This document shows positions 26,436-34,987 of a DNA stretch of 64,000 nt, in pieces (the stretch's first letter is position 1; each line of letters begins with the position of its first letter). A program made the position numbers and the translations under genes. The notes under the pieces are model-generated. The model worked only from the letters and a program-made list of their open reading frames with translations, was not told the DNA's origin and did not search any database. Where the stretch lies: the NCBI GenBank assembly GCA_002428525.1, contig DIWU01000026.1, positions 56,837-120,836 on the forward strand, in the 5' to 3' direction. The stretch comes from a bacterium UBP14_UBA6098. Its GTDB lineage: Bacteria; UBP14; UBA6098.

Positions 26436-26858
26436 ATGAAGCCGCAAATCTTCGCACTTCTCACCGCCGCGGCATGGGGAATCGGCGGATACTTCGAGAA
26501 AAAGGGCCTGCACCTCGGCAACCTCTCGCCGCAGATGGGCATCACGATTCGAACCGCGGTGGCATTTTAAATTCTCGGGGCTGTGAGCTTTCCGCGGTGG
26601 AAAACGCTCGGTCAGGCCGGCGGCAAGGCCCTGCTCTATATGGCGATCGGCGGCGGAGTCGTCGCCGGCGCGGTCGGGATGCTATGCTTTTATCACGCGA
26701 TAAAGGGCGCGCCGCTCGGGAAGGTCATGCCGACAGCCCTCACCTCGCCGCTTTTCGGGGCGATGATGGGGCTAATCTTCGGTGGCGAGCCGCTCACTCC
26801 GAAGAGCCTCATCGAAATAGCACTGACTGTGGGCGGAATTATCGTCCTGACGATTTAG
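26436..26858 (+). pseudogene. Single-EamA-domain DMT transporter, interrupted by a stop codon
   Basis: From ATG 26436 the frame encodes a 140-residue membrane protein of the drug/metabolite transporter (EamA) type: ALLTAAAWGIGGYFEKKGL, GVVAGAVGMLCFYHAIKGAP, LGKVMPTALTSPLFGAMMGL, SLIEIALTVGGIIVLTI. The frame is cut by an in-frame TAA at 26568-26570 (codon 45), exactly within the second hydrophobic stretch, with homology continuing in the same frame on both sides. A GGAG precedes the ATG. It therefore looks like a gene killed by one nonsense change, unless this is an assembly error. Confidence 0.75.
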
Positions 26859-26935
26859 CGCAGGAGTAGTTAAGACGGCAGTTTCGCCTTCTCGGGAATA
26901 TCGATAATTAAAGGGGATTTTTGTCACAAAAAAAA

Positions 26936-27029
26936 CCGCCGACCGGCGATTTGACCACAAAAAAGCGAATTCACCTGCATAAATCTCACGATCGAGGGGA
27001 TTCTTCAAATATTCCGCCGACCGGCGATT

Positions 27030-27031
<2 letters not shown>
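26936..27031. repeat. 18-bp direct repeat pair beside the tRNA 3' end
   Basis: CCGCCGACCGGCGATTTG occurs at 26936-26953 and again at 27014-27031, a 78-base period. Each copy contains a near-perfect inverted repeat (CGCCG-AC-CGGCG). The second copy overlaps the last two bases of the tRNA gene (its CCA end). The 60 bases between the copies show no gene. Confidence 0.7.
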
Positions 27032-27106
<75 letters not shown>

Positions 27107-27117
27107 TCGATGCGTCA

Positions 27118-27145
27118 AATATAGCGAGCATTTTGCGATTGTCAA
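27118..27145 (-). promoter_or_regulatory. Promoter of tRNA-fMet
   Basis: On the minus strand TTGACA (27140-27145) and TATATT (27118-27123) are separated by 16 bases and lie 12 bases before the first tRNA nucleotide, a close match to sigma-70 consensus. Confidence 0.75.
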
Positions 27146-27250
27146 GGCCTTTTCTTGGCTTTGTTTGGAGCTTCGAAAAATTTCGTATCGAAAATGATTC
27201 CTATTTAAGTATTATAAAAAGATATGCTTATTTTTAAAAAAGTTAGAATT

Positions 27251-27600
27251 ATGATTAAAGTCTCGATTGTTTTGTTGATGGCGTTTTTAGCCTCGGGGGC
27301 TTGGCCCTGAATATCGGCGAGAGTTCACCACTCAAGCCTGAAATCGACCAAATTACAGCCACTCCGAACCCATTCAACTCGGCGGTGATTATCGCGATCG
27401 AGGGCGATTACGAATGTATCGAAATCTTCGACATCGCGGGAAGGCTCGTCGAAAGGCAATATAAAAAGGCCGCTGTCATCGATGGCCGCCAAATGCATGT
27501 TTGGTCGCCCTCTGAGGGCATCGGCTCGGGCATATATTTCGCGAGGGCCGTTTCAAAAAACGAGGCCTCGGCTGTCAAAAGGCTTGTTTTCCTGAAATAA
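27251..27600 (+). pseudogene. Frameshifted remnant: signal peptide plus type IX-style sorting domain
   Basis: ATG 27251 opens a clean signal sequence (MIKVSIVLLMAFLASGA) that meets TGA at 27308-27310. The frame one base earlier continues as LALNIGESSPLKPEIDQITA, then PNPFNSAVIIAIEG, IEIFDIAGRLVERQY and GSGIYFARAV...VKRLVFLK, a short sorting domain ending at 27600. A one-base loss in the G run at 27295-27299 would explain the shift. Even when repaired, the product (about 115 aa) is only a signal peptide joined to a sorting domain, as if the cargo part had been deleted. Confidence 0.7.
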
Positions 27601-27624
27601 AAAAGGGACGGCATAAGCCGTCCC
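27599..27624 (-). terminator. Rho-independent terminator of the ferredoxin gene
   Basis: On the minus strand GGGACGGC/GCCGTCCC (27605-27624, four-base loop) is followed by six T residues (27599-27604). It lies 24 bases past the ferredoxin stop and may also slow transcripts arriving from the plus strand. Confidence 0.85.
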
Positions 27625-27648
27625 TATAAGGTTAGCTATTTTTGAAAT

Positions 27649-27819
27649 CTAATCTGCTACTATCGCCTCGACCGGGCAAACATCGACGCAAGCGCCGCAA
27701 TCCGTGCAAATATCGGGATCGATCTCGTATATCTCTTCGCCCTCGGAGATGGCCTCGACCGGGCATTCGGCCTCGCAAGACCCGCAGGCTATGCATTCGT
27801 CTGTAATTCTGTGCGGCAT
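27649..27819 (-). CDS. 2[4Fe-4S] ferredoxin
   Basis: Small electron carrier (56 aa) with two CxxCxxCxxxCP motifs: CIACGSCEAECP and CTDCGACVDVCP. This is the clostridial-type low-potential ferredoxin used by anaerobes for pyruvate oxidation, hydrogenase and similar enzymes. ATG 27819 has an AAGGGAGG-type RBS; an in-frame start at 27876 adds 19 residues of no ferredoxin character. Single-gene unit closed by its own terminator. Confidence 0.95.
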   Translation of the reverse strand: MPHRITDECIACGSCEAECPVEAISEGEEIYEIDPDICTDCGACVDVCPVEAIVAD

Positions 27820-27901
27820 AAATCCTCCCTTAAGTTTATTAATAGTCGTGAAAATCCGGCCTAAATGGCCGCTCAAAGAATAGGCTTGAGTGTGTTATAT
27901 G

Positions 27902-28423
27902 TCAAGCTGAAAAACCTATTTTTTCAACGAGGGGAAAACCCTCTATTCCCAGTAGCTTGCGCTTGATATTTAACCCTCCGGTGTAGCCGCCGAGGTTACC
28001 GACCGCGAAAACTCTATGACAAGGCACGAGCAGGGGAATCGGGTTCGCACCGACCGCCCTACCGACCGCGCGCGCGGCGCCATAATTACCCACAGCCTCG
28101 GCGATATCGCAATAATACGCGAACTCTCCTTTTTTTATTTTAAGAAGCTCGTTCCAGACCGCGAGCTGAAACGGCGTTCCCCAAAGGAAGACCGGCTCGA
28201 GCACCGGCTCGAATTCGCCGGACTCGAGATAATGCGCAAACGATAGCGGAATATCGTTTTCCGGTCGGCCGACTTTTATTATCGGGAATTGTTCTGCGAT
28301 TTTAGCTTCGGCTTTTATAGGATTCGAGCCCTCGAAGGCCACTGTGAAGACCTCGCGGCCTTTGCCCCAAATCGTTACAGCGATCCCGTTCGAGTCTATC
28401 GAGTATTTGAGACACTCGGGCAT
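27902..28423 (-). CDS. ogt: Methylated-DNA-protein cysteine methyltransferase
   Basis: Suicide repair protein that takes alkyl groups from O6-alkylguanine onto an active-site cysteine. The PCHRV motif (Cys135) and the preceding helix-turn-helix region (TPFQLAVWNELLKIKKGEFAYY, AARAVGRAVGANPIPLLV) are clear, with GGYTGGLNIKRKLLGIEG after it. Length 173 aa is typical of Ogt. ATG 28423 lies two bases after the prfB stop, so it is coupled to prfB. Confidence 0.92.
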   Translation of the reverse strand: MPECLKYSIDSNGIAVTIWGKGREVFTVAFEGSNPIKAEAKIAEQFPIIKVGRPENDIPLSFAHYLESGEFEPVLEPVFLWGTPFQLAVWNELLKIKKGEFAYYCDIAEAVGNYGAARAVGRAVGANPIPLLVPCHRVFAVGNLGGYTGGLNIKRKLLGIEGFPLVEKIGFSA

Positions 28424-28425
28424 CG

Positions 28426-29509
28426 TCAATTCGACAACAAAAACGCGCGCATAAAATCGTCGAGATCGCCGTCGAGAACAGCACGCGTGTTCGAGGTTTC
28501 GAGATCGGTGCGAAGGTCTTTGACCATGTTGTATGGATGCAGGACATAACTTCGAATTTGGCTCCCCCACTCGATCCGTTTCTTCTTCGATTCGATCTCG
28601 GCGCGCTGTTCGGCGAGCTCTTCGTCCTTTTTTTGCTTTATCCGCGCTAAAAGGACGCTCAAGGCCTTGGCCTTGTTCTTGTGCTGGCTCCGCTCGGACT
28701 GGCATTGGACAACTGTTCCCGTTGGAAGGTGCGTGATTCGGACGGCGGAGTCGGTCTTGTTGACATGCTGGCCGCCGTGGCCGCTTGCGCGGTAGGTGTC
28801 GATTCGGAGGTCCTCCTCGTCGATCTCGATCTCGGAGGTGTCCTCGACCTGTGGATAGGCGAAGACGCTTGCAAAGCTTGTGTGCCGGCGGTGGTTCGAG
28901 TCGAAGGGCGAGATGCGAACCAAGCGGTGGATTCCGATCTCACACTTGAGATATCCGAAGGCGTAAGCGCCGTCGATCTCGAGCATCGCGGACTTGATAC
29001 CGGCCTCGTCGCCGGAGGTGATATCGAGAATGCTGGCGGTGTAGCCCGAGTTTTCGCACCAGCGGAGATACATACGGAGCAACATCTCGGCCCAATCGCA
29101 GGCCTCGGTGCCGCCGGCGCCGGAATGGACCTCGAGGAAGCATCCGGCCTTATCGCTCGGCTCGGAGAGCACCTGCGACAGCTCGAAGCGGGAAAGTTCG
29201 CGCGAGAGCCGTTCGGCGTCGGAGCGAAGGGAGGAATATTCCTCATCCTCGGGGGAATAAAGCTCGGTAAGTTCGCGAAGGTCGGAAACCCTCTGTTCGA
29301 GGGAGTTCCAAAGCGCAAGCCGCTCTTCGAGCGATTTGCGCTCGGACATCAGCCTCTGAGCGGCCTGCTGATCGTTCCAAAAATTCGGCGCGGAGGCCTC
29401 CACGTCGATTTCAGCGATGCGCTTTTGCATCTCGGTCGGGTCAAAGATACCCCCTGAGGTCGGCGATTCGCGATTGCAATTCGGGGATATTCAATAATTC
29501 AGTTGCCAT
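28426..29509 (-). CDS. prfB: Peptide chain release factor 2 with programmed +1 frameshift
   Basis: Release factor for UGA and UAA. The frame opens at ATG 29509 (MATELLNIPELQSRIADLRG), reaches an in-frame TGA at 29441-29443 and continues in the +1 frame as DPTEMQKRIAEID. The shift site AGGGGGTATCTTTGAC carries the internal Shine-Dalgarno AGGGGG and the slippery CTT-TGA-C, as in E. coli, so RF2 controls its own synthesis. RF2-specific tripeptide SPF is at about 200-202 and the catalytic GGQ at 245-247. Full product 360 aa. It lies seven bases after purA. Confidence 0.96.
29438..29455 (-). promoter_or_regulatory. prfB autoregulatory +1 frameshift site
   Basis: AGGGGG upstream of CTT TGA C; TGA at 29441-29443 is codon 23. 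When RF2 is scarce, ribosomes pause at UGA and slip +1 to make full-length RF2. Confidence 0.93.
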
Positions 29510-29516
29510 GAGGCCT

Positions 29517-30806
29517 CTACTTTTTAACGATTACATCAGTCCTCTTCGGGCCGGAGGATATCCATCCGACCTCGCATCCGGCGAGCTGTTCGATTCGCTT
29601 GATGAAATATTTGGCGTTCTCGGGAAGCTCGTCGAAGCGCGTGACGCTGGAATCGGAGGCATCCCAACCGCCGATCTCCTCATAGACCGGCTCGACTCGT
29701 TCAAGTTCCTCGATTGTCGCGGGATAGGAGCGCATTATTTTGCCGTTAAGCTTGTAGGCGCTACATATCTTCACCGAATCGAGGCCGTCGAGTATGTCCA
29801 TTTTCGTGAGGAAAAGCTTATCGACGCCCCAGCGTCGGCAATTCGAGGACAGGACGAAGCCGTCGAGCCAACCGCAACGGCGCGGCCTTCCGGTCGTCGA
29901 GCCGAACTCGTCCCAATCTTGGCTACCGTTTCCGCGAAGTCTATCGGCGATCTCGCCGTCGAGCTCGGTCGGGAAGGGGCCGTTGCCGACTCGGGTGGTG
30001 AAGGCCTTCACAAGCCCGATTACCTTGTCGATTTGGCGAGGGTCTATCCCCAACCCCGAGGCGACACCGGATAGCGCGGTGGAACTGGAGGTGACATAGG
30101 GGTAGGTTCCCCAGTCGATATCGAGCATACACCCCTGCGCGCCCTCGATGAGAAGGCGTTTGCCCGAGCGGAGCATCTCTTGGATATAAACCGAGACCTC
30201 GCCGACAATATCGGCAACATAGACCATAGTCTTGAAAAGCGGCTCGAGAATCTCGGCCACGGTCGGAGGGGTAACGCCGGCGAAGTCGAAGTTCGGCCTG
30301 TAGTATTCGATTAGCATTCGAGTGCGCTCGGAGAGGTATTTCGTGTTGATCAGGTCGCCGACGCGAATACCTCTTCGAGAATACTTATCAGTATAGGCCG
30401 GCCCGATTCCGCGAAGTGTCGTGCCGATACTGAAGCGCTTTTCATCGATAGCCTCGAGCGCGCGGTGAAGCGGCGTTACGAGGTGGGCGCGGGAGGAGAT
30501 TAGCAACCTACCGGTGGCGTCGATTCCGCGGGCATGCAGGTCCCTGATCTCCGAGACAAGCTCGGGCAGGTCGATGACCATACCCGCGCCGAGAAGTCCG
30601 GTGACACCCTCTCGCAGTATCCCCGAGGGCACCTGATGGAAAACATATCTTTCGTCGTCGACATAGACGGTGTGGCCGGCATTCGCGCCGCCCTGATAGC
30701 GGGCGACCGCATCGACGCCCTCGTCGAGGACATCGATAGCCTTTGCTTTGCCCTCATCGCCCCAAAAGAGACCGAAGACAAGCCTGCATTTGCATTGTTC
30801 TAACAT
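29517..30806 (-). CDS. purA: Adenylosuccinate synthetase
   Basis: Condenses IMP and aspartate with GTP, the first step from IMP to AMP. The 429-residue product has the catalytic Asp17 in FWGDEGK and His45 in GGANAGHT, and matches PurA along its length (VFHQVPSGIL, GIGPAYTDKYSRRGIRVGDL, EGAQGCMLDIDWGTYPYVTSS, TRVGNGPFPTEL). The P-loop is divergent: GLFWGDEGKAKAID instead of the usual QWGDEGKGKIVD, with Ala21 for Gly. It may be a lineage variant rather than loss of activity, since other active-site motifs are kept. prfB follows after seven bases. Confidence 0.93.
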   Translation of the reverse strand: MLEQCKCRLVFGLFWGDEGKAKAIDVLDEGVDAVARYQGGANAGHTVYVDDERYVFHQVPSGILREGVTGLLGAGMVIDLPELVSEIRDLHARGIDATGRLLISSRAHLVTPLHRALEAIDEKRFSIGTTLRGIGPAYTDKYSRRGIRVGDLINTKYLSERTRMLIEYYRPNFDFAGVTPPTVAEILEPLFKTMVYVADIVGEVSVYIQEMLRSGKRLLIEGAQGCMLDIDWGTYPYVTSSSTALSGVASGLGIDPRQIDKVIGLVKAFTTRVGNGPFPTELDGEIADRLRGNGSQDWDEFGSTTGRPRRCGWLDGFVLSSNCRRWGVDKLFLTKMDILDGLDSVKICSAYKLNGKIMRSYPATIEELERVEPVYEEIGGWDASDSSVTRFDELPENAKYFIKRIEQLAGCEVGWISSGPKRTDVIVKK

Positions 30807-30848
30807 CGATAAAACCTTTCTAAAATATAGCCCGAATAGGCTTTGGAA

Positions 30849-31550
30849 TCAAAACTCGACTTCGGGGTGAGGCCCGACCAGCTCCGAGATTATCCTTTCG
30901 GTTTTCGTCACGAAGGTGAAACCGAAGGCGAGGTTCAGGAGGCTCGCTCTGTGCATATTCTCGCCGACCGAGCCTGTTGCGTCCGCGGGAAAAAAGACCC
31001 GATAATCCCTGAAATAGGCGTCTCGCGCTGTTGACTCGCAACATAGATTGGTCATCACGCCGGTAATGACCAAATCCTCTATCTTTCCGCCTCCGAGCAC
31101 AATATCGAGGTCGGTGTTATAGAAGGCCGAGTAGCGGTGCTTGGGGATAACATTCTCGCCTTCGAGTGGCGCAAGTTCACCTATTATCTCGCTCTCCGGC
31201 GTTCCCTCGACACATCTGCCGCGCCACCACCAAGCCATGATCCCGAGGTCGCTTTCGTCCGGGTTGTGGACATGCCTCGTGAAGATGACCGGCCTATCGG
31301 AGGCCCTGAAGGCCGCAACGAGTCTCGCGATATTCGGCACAATCGCAGGGCCGCCGGCTGTAAAGCCCGCGCAGGACTCATCGAGGAAATACCTTTGCAT
31401 ATCAACGACCAAAAGCGCGCTCGCCGCCGAATTCAACACCATGACATGCCGGTTGACTCGAGCGATTTCGTTAAGCCACTCGTCGGTTTTAAGGTCAAGA
31501 TTCTCGGTATCGATATAGCCGGCCAAGCGCCCTCCAAATTCAGCCACCAC
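30849..31550 (-). CDS. Isochorismatase-family cysteine hydrolase
   Basis: Hydrolase of the nicotinamidase/isochorismatase fold (233 aa). The catalytic triad is visible: Asp50 in LLVVDMQRYF, Lys in VIPKHRYSAF and Cys in VMTNLCCESTARDA, with the cis-peptide-type VITGVMTN. The N-terminus is extended by about 35 residues relative to short members; GTG 31550 is the longest start, and ATG 31442 just before the first strand is the alternative. Substrate (nicotinamide, isochorismate, a urea derivative or other amide) cannot be decided. Confidence 0.85.
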   Translation of the reverse strand: MVAEFGGRLAGYIDTENLDLKTDEWLNEIARVNRHVMVLNSAASALLVVDMQRYFLDESCAGFTAGGPAIVPNIARLVAAFRASDRPVIFTRHVHNPDESDLGIMAWWWRGRCVEGTPESEIIGELAPLEGENVIPKHRYSAFYNTDLDIVLGGGKIEDLVITGVMTNLCCESTARDAYFRDYRVFFPADATGSVGENMHRASLLNLAFGFTFVTKTERIISELVGPHPEVEF

Positions 31551-31643
31551 AATATAAGCGGCCTTTCGGTGAAGTCAAGGAAATACATACTCGTCGAGGC
31601 CGCGGCCAATAATGGCGCGACCCCGCGGTTTTGCCGACGACGA

Positions 31644-32144
31644 TCAGATGTCCTTGAGGATTCGGAGCACCTCTCCCGGGTCGGACGCGTCGCGAAGCCG
31701 TTGTCTTGTGTCCTCGAACGACAGAACCTCGGCCAATTTCGACCAGATTTTTGTGTAAATCCTGTCGTCGTAGGGCGGCGAGACCATTATAAAGAAAAGG
31801 TCAACCGGTTCGCCGTCGGGCGAGTCCCAATCGACCGGATGGCTCGTTCGTGCGAAGCCCATTGTGAGGTCACGGGCGTGAATCGTTCTGACATGCGGAA
31901 CCGCGATCCCGTGGCCGAGCGCCGTCGAGGCCTTGCGTTCGCGGTTGATGAGATCGATCAGAATCTTGCGCTGATGCTGAACATTCCCAGAGGGGCAGAT
32001 CACCTCGACAAGCTCTTCGATAATAAGCTCGCGCATCTTCTCTTTGGTTGGAAGGACAGTTTCGTCGCCTTCGTTTTCATCGAGTAGCTCGCACCATTCG
32101 CGCGGTCTCTCGAGCTCGAGCCTTATTGTCTCGATATTGAGCAA
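31644..32144 (-). CDS. PTS IIA component, PtsN/fructose type
   Basis: EIIA domain (166 aa) with the phospho-accepting histidine in STALGHGIAVPHVR (His84) and the typical FFIMVSPPYDDRIYTKIWSKL...VLSF. No IIB, IIC, HPr or EI gene is nearby, so it is probably regulatory (nitrogen-PTS style) and may connect with HprK and RpoN encoded at 1-5 kb; in many bacteria a IIA gene lies directly beside those genes. Gap of 28 bases from the YibQ-like gene upstream. Confidence 0.88.
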   Translation of the reverse strand: MLNIETIRLELERPREWCELLDENEGDETVLPTKEKMRELIIEELVEVICPSGNVQHQRKILIDLINRERKASTALGHGIAVPHVRTIHARDLTMGFARTSHPVDWDSPDGEPVDLFFIMVSPPYDDRIYTKIWSKLAEVLSFEDTRQRLRDASDPGEVLRILKDI

Positions 32145-32172
32145 TCTCGAAATTTTCGCCTCTTTTGCCGTG

Positions 32173-33417
32173 TTAATCCTCCGTGGTTCTATGTGAAATA
32201 ATCTCGCTTGCGCTGACGAATTCGACGCCCCATTTTTTGAGCGTTGGAAGCACCCGTTTGATCGCGACGATAGTGTTCGGCCGCGCGTGGCCGACTATCA
32301 GCATTCCGCTTTCGGACTCCTTCGCCGCGAGGGCTAAATCGAGGAAGCTCCTCGCGATTGCGAGCGTGTCATCGACGACATCGATATTGCCGTCTTGGCT
32401 TGTCGTTGGGATGCCGCGTTTTCCGACCTCTTCTTCGGCACAGGTGTAAACCGATGTTCGGCTGTCGATGAAGAAGAGGCCGCTGTTGGCGAGCGCTTCC
32501 GCGAATGCCGTCATCGTGTTTCTGTCCGTTGTGGCCTTGCTCCCCATATGGTTATTCATCCCGACGGCGTTGGGGAGTCTCGCGATGGCGTTCTCGATGC
32601 GCCTTCTGACCTCTCGGGGGGGCAGATCGACGAAAATCGCCTTGTCTCCGGGATCGACTTTGGGGTAGCCCTCCGGCTCCATCGGCATATGGATGATTAT
32701 CTCGATATCCTCAGCCACGAGGGCGTTATAGACCTCCTCGGTGAAAGGCTCGAAGGGCATGATACTGGCGGTGAAGGGGATACCAATATCGATCAGGGCG
32801 CGCATATCCTTGAGGGGAAGGGAGCCTAAATCGTCGATCACGAGGCAAATCTTGCCGGAAAGGGGCTCCTTTTGATCTCGAACGAGGATGATCCTTCGGG
32901 TTGTGATACCGCCGAAACCGGCGTGGATTGTGATTTGCTTGCCGAGTTTGTTCTCGACGCAATCGACAATCTCGCCGCCGGCGGATTTCCATGCCGACTG
33001 GATCAGGTGGTTGGCCATGGCCATCGGAAGCGCGCGGGAGAAATCGCCCTTGATCTCGATGAGGTCTTTTCCGAGGCCCTCGATCTGGCCGGCCTTTCGA
33101 ATCTTGAGATTCTTTTTCGGAGCGCCGATTTTCGCCAGAGCGCTGTAGAGGGCCTCGTCGAGGCTCTCCTCGGTTGTTTGGATCGGGGAATTTTTCACCG
33201 GTCGAGAATAGTCGTCGGTAGATTCGGTTGGGGCGGGGGACTCGGTTTTGACAGAATCGACAACCGCTTGTTCTTCGGACTTCTGGCCGAAAACCGAGAC
33301 CAAAAGAAAAACAATAGCGGCCAAAATCGCCGCACCGAGCAGAACAGCTATGACTATGCGGCCGATCTTACTCGGCGCCTTTTTCCCGCGTTTTTTTCTA
33401 TGAAAGGTTTGGGGCAT
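32173..33417 (-). CDS. Divergent polysaccharide deacetylase (YibQ/DUF610 family)
   Basis: Membrane-anchored, periplasm-facing protein of 414 aa. A basic N-terminus (QTFHRKKRGKKAPSK) and one helix (IVIAVLLGAAILAAIVFLLV) are followed by a Ser/Thr/Pro-rich linker and a NodB-like divergent deacetylase domain from about residue 190: CLVIDDLG, ASIMPFEPFTEEV, IIIHMPMEPEGYP, VGMNNHMGSKAT, GLFFIDSRTS, LIVGHARPNT. Family members are thought to act on cell-wall or surface glycans. Start ATG 33417 is four bases after the stop of the upstream membrane protein; an open frame continuing to 33642 lies inside that gene. Confidence 0.88.
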   Translation of the reverse strand: MPQTFHRKKRGKKAPSKIGRIVIAVLLGAAILAAIVFLLVSVFGQKSEEQAVVDSVKTESPAPTESTDDYSRPVKNSPIQTTEESLDEALYSALAKIGAPKKNLKIRKAGQIEGLGKDLIEIKGDFSRALPMAMANHLIQSAWKSAGGEIVDCVENKLGKQITIHAGFGGITTRRIILVRDQKEPLSGKICLVIDDLGSLPLKDMRALIDIGIPFTASIMPFEPFTEEVYNALVAEDIEIIIHMPMEPEGYPKVDPGDKAIFVDLPPREVRRRIENAIARLPNAVGMNNHMGSKATTDRNTMTAFAEALANSGLFFIDSRTSVYTCAEEEVGKRGIPTTSQDGNIDVVDDTLAIARSFLDLALAAKESESGMLIVGHARPNTIVAIKRVLPTLKKWGVEFVSASEIISHRTTED

Positions 33418-33421
33418 CTCT

Positions 33422-34363
33422 CTATTTGACTTTAAAATAAAAGCCTTTCGGCGGATAGCGCCTGAAAGCATGGTGCGCCGAGTGTTTCGCCATCCTCTCG
33501 ACGGCCGCCGAATCGGGATCGGCGGCGATGATTTTAACTCCGCGCCCGATAAGCGCCGCGGTGTCCGGAGTTTCACCGATCGAGAAAAGCCATGCGCCGT
33601 CGGGAACGGAATCGGGCGCTGTCTCGATAGGACCGCTTTCAAAATGATGAATATCTTTTAAGTATAATACAAGATCGGACGGTCCCGCAATATAAACCGT
33701 ATCGCCGTGCGAAATTTCCACGACCTCGATATTACCGGCGCCTCTCGCAAAGGTTCGGCCCCAAAGGGTTATCAGGCCGTTCCCGAGAAACCAAAGACCG
33801 ATGACAAGCGCGGCCGCGCGGGAGATCCAGCGAAAAAACTTGAGCCGCCCGAACTCGCCGAAGATGCTGACCGGCAGATAAAACAGCGATGTCCCGAAGA
33901 AGAAGCCGGTGAAGAAGATAGCGCCGTCGAGCGCGCCGCCGGTCGAGAGCGCCCTGCTGAGGCCGAGCAAAAACGACGGACAGGGGCTAATTCCGATGAG
34001 AAGGCCGAGGATAGCCGGATGCGTGGCCACTTTCTCGAACTTCGAATGGTGGCAATGTCCCTCGTGATGGTCTTTGCGGAATGTATAGAACAGAAGCACT
34101 CCGCCGAGGACAATGAAAGCGCAGGCTGTAATGAGCTCGCGAAGACCGGCGCTCAGTGTGCCTCCGAGCGCGCCGAAGACCGCCCCGAAGGCTATATAAC
34201 CCGCGAACCTGCCAAGGAGGAAGTAGGCAGTATAGAGGAGATTCTTCTTCCATGACCGCTTTTCCCCGATTAAAAACGGCAGAAAAACCGGTAGGCAGGT
34301 GCCGATACATGAAAGGCCGAGAGATAGGCCGAGCGCAAAGCCTTCAGCTATCAGACTACCCAT
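33422..34363 (-). CDS. TauE/SafE-like (DsbD/CcdA-like) membrane protein
   Basis: Polytopic membrane protein (313 aa) with six to seven helices in the first ~210 residues. LGLSCIGTCLPVFLPFLIG in the first helix and LIGISPCPSFLLGLSRAL in a later one each carry membrane cysteines, as in CcdA/DsbD-type redox carriers and TauE/SafE-family proteins. A His-rich loop (RKDHHEGHCHHSKFEK) could bind a metal. The last ~100 residues form a soluble domain. It is preceded by GAGGAGG and stands two bases after the exported polyferredoxin, so the pair may move electrons or metal across the membrane; this is inferred from context. Confidence 0.75.
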   Translation of the reverse strand: MGSLIAEGFALGLSLGLSCIGTCLPVFLPFLIGEKRSWKKNLLYTAYFLLGRFAGYIAFGAVFGALGGTLSAGLRELITACAFIVLGGVLLFYTFRKDHHEGHCHHSKFEKVATHPAILGLLIGISPCPSFLLGLSRALSTGGALDGAIFFTGFFFGTSLFYLPVSIFGEFGRLKFFRWISRAAALVIGLWFLGNGLITLWGRTFARGAGNIEVVEISHGDTVYIAGPSDLVLYLKDIHHFESGPIETAPDSVPDGAWLFSIGETPDTAALIGRGVKIIAADPDSAAVERMAKHSAHHAFRRYPPKGFYFKVK

Positions 34364-34365
34364 AA

Positions 34366-34986
34366 TTATTCCTCCTCTCGAAAGGTCAGCGCGCGAGTCG
34401 GGCAACGCTGGATACATTTGCCGCAACCGATGCATTTATCTTCATCGATTTTCGGTAATCCCCCGATTAAAGCGATCGCTCCCTCGGGGCAAACACGCGC
34501 GCAAATCCCGCAGGATATGCATTTGGAGGGCTCGAGGGCTGGAGGCGAAACTCGGGCTTCGGGAGCTGACTTTGTGGAATCGATCTGCGGTTCGATATTC
34601 TCGGCGGCCCGTGAGGGAGGTGTCTTTGCAATCTTCTCGGAATAGACTGTTTTAGCTGTTTCAACAGTTTTCACCACGCTCGTCGAATCGATACTCGGCG
34701 GAATTGAATCCGGCTCGGGGCGTTGAGTCTCTTCAGCGAGGCCATCGCTAACGGGCGCAATTGCGTAAACAGGGCATTTCGAGGAGCATAACCCGCATGA
34801 GATGCATTTCGCAGGATCGATAACCGCTCTTCCCTCGACGAGCGAGATCGCGCCGACCGGACATGAGGGGATACATTGCGCGCAACCGATGCAACGAGAG
34901 GCCTCGACCGCGAACTTTGGCGGTTCGCTTTGGGAGAAAAGCCCGGGGGCGATGGCTATTATGGCTATTAAAAGCATCGTTTTCAT
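34366..34986 (-). CDS. Exported polyferredoxin with four [4Fe-4S] motifs
   Basis: A 206-residue protein beginning with a Sec-type signal (MKTMLLIAIIAIAPGLFSQS) and carrying two 2[4Fe-4S] ferredoxin modules. The first is CIGCAQCIPSCP plus CISCGLCSSKCP (about 32-72). The second is CISCGICARVCP plus CIGCGKCIQRCP (about 150-200). A Ser/Thr/Pro/Glu-rich linker of about 75 residues joins them. There is no twin-arginine motif, though FeS proteins are normally folded before export. It lies between hypE and the TauE/SafE-like gene with 2-base gaps, so it is part of their operon. Electron transfer at the periplasmic face is the likely role. Confidence 0.88.
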   Translation of the reverse strand: MKTMLLIAIIAIAPGLFSQSEPPKFAVEASRCIGCAQCIPSCPVGAISLVEGRAVIDPAKCISCGLCSSKCPVYAIAPVSDGLAEETQRPEPDSIPPSIDSTSVVKTVETAKTVYSEKIAKTPPSRAAENIEPQIDSTKSAPEARVSPPALEPSKCISCGICARVCPEGAIALIGGLPKIDEDKCIGCGKCIQRCPTRALTFREEE

Positions 34987-34987
34987 T

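Noticed and set aside
26098..26439. 113-codon open frame as a gene
   Set aside because: It is the middle of the broken gene at 25831-26378 running on in the wrong frame after the frameshift.
25870..26570. In-frame stops as stop-codon recoding or selenocysteine/pyrrolysine
   Set aside because: Both TAA and TAG occur along with frameshifts, there is no visible recoding element, and all other genes use stops normally.
27649..27876. Longer start for the ferredoxin at 27876
   Set aside because: The extra 19 residues do not resemble ferredoxin and the RBS fits ATG 27819.
31137..32087. 316-codon plus-strand open frame
   Set aside because: Runs opposite the isochorismatase and PTS IIA genes, both with clear active sites; composition is Arg/His-rich shadow sequence.
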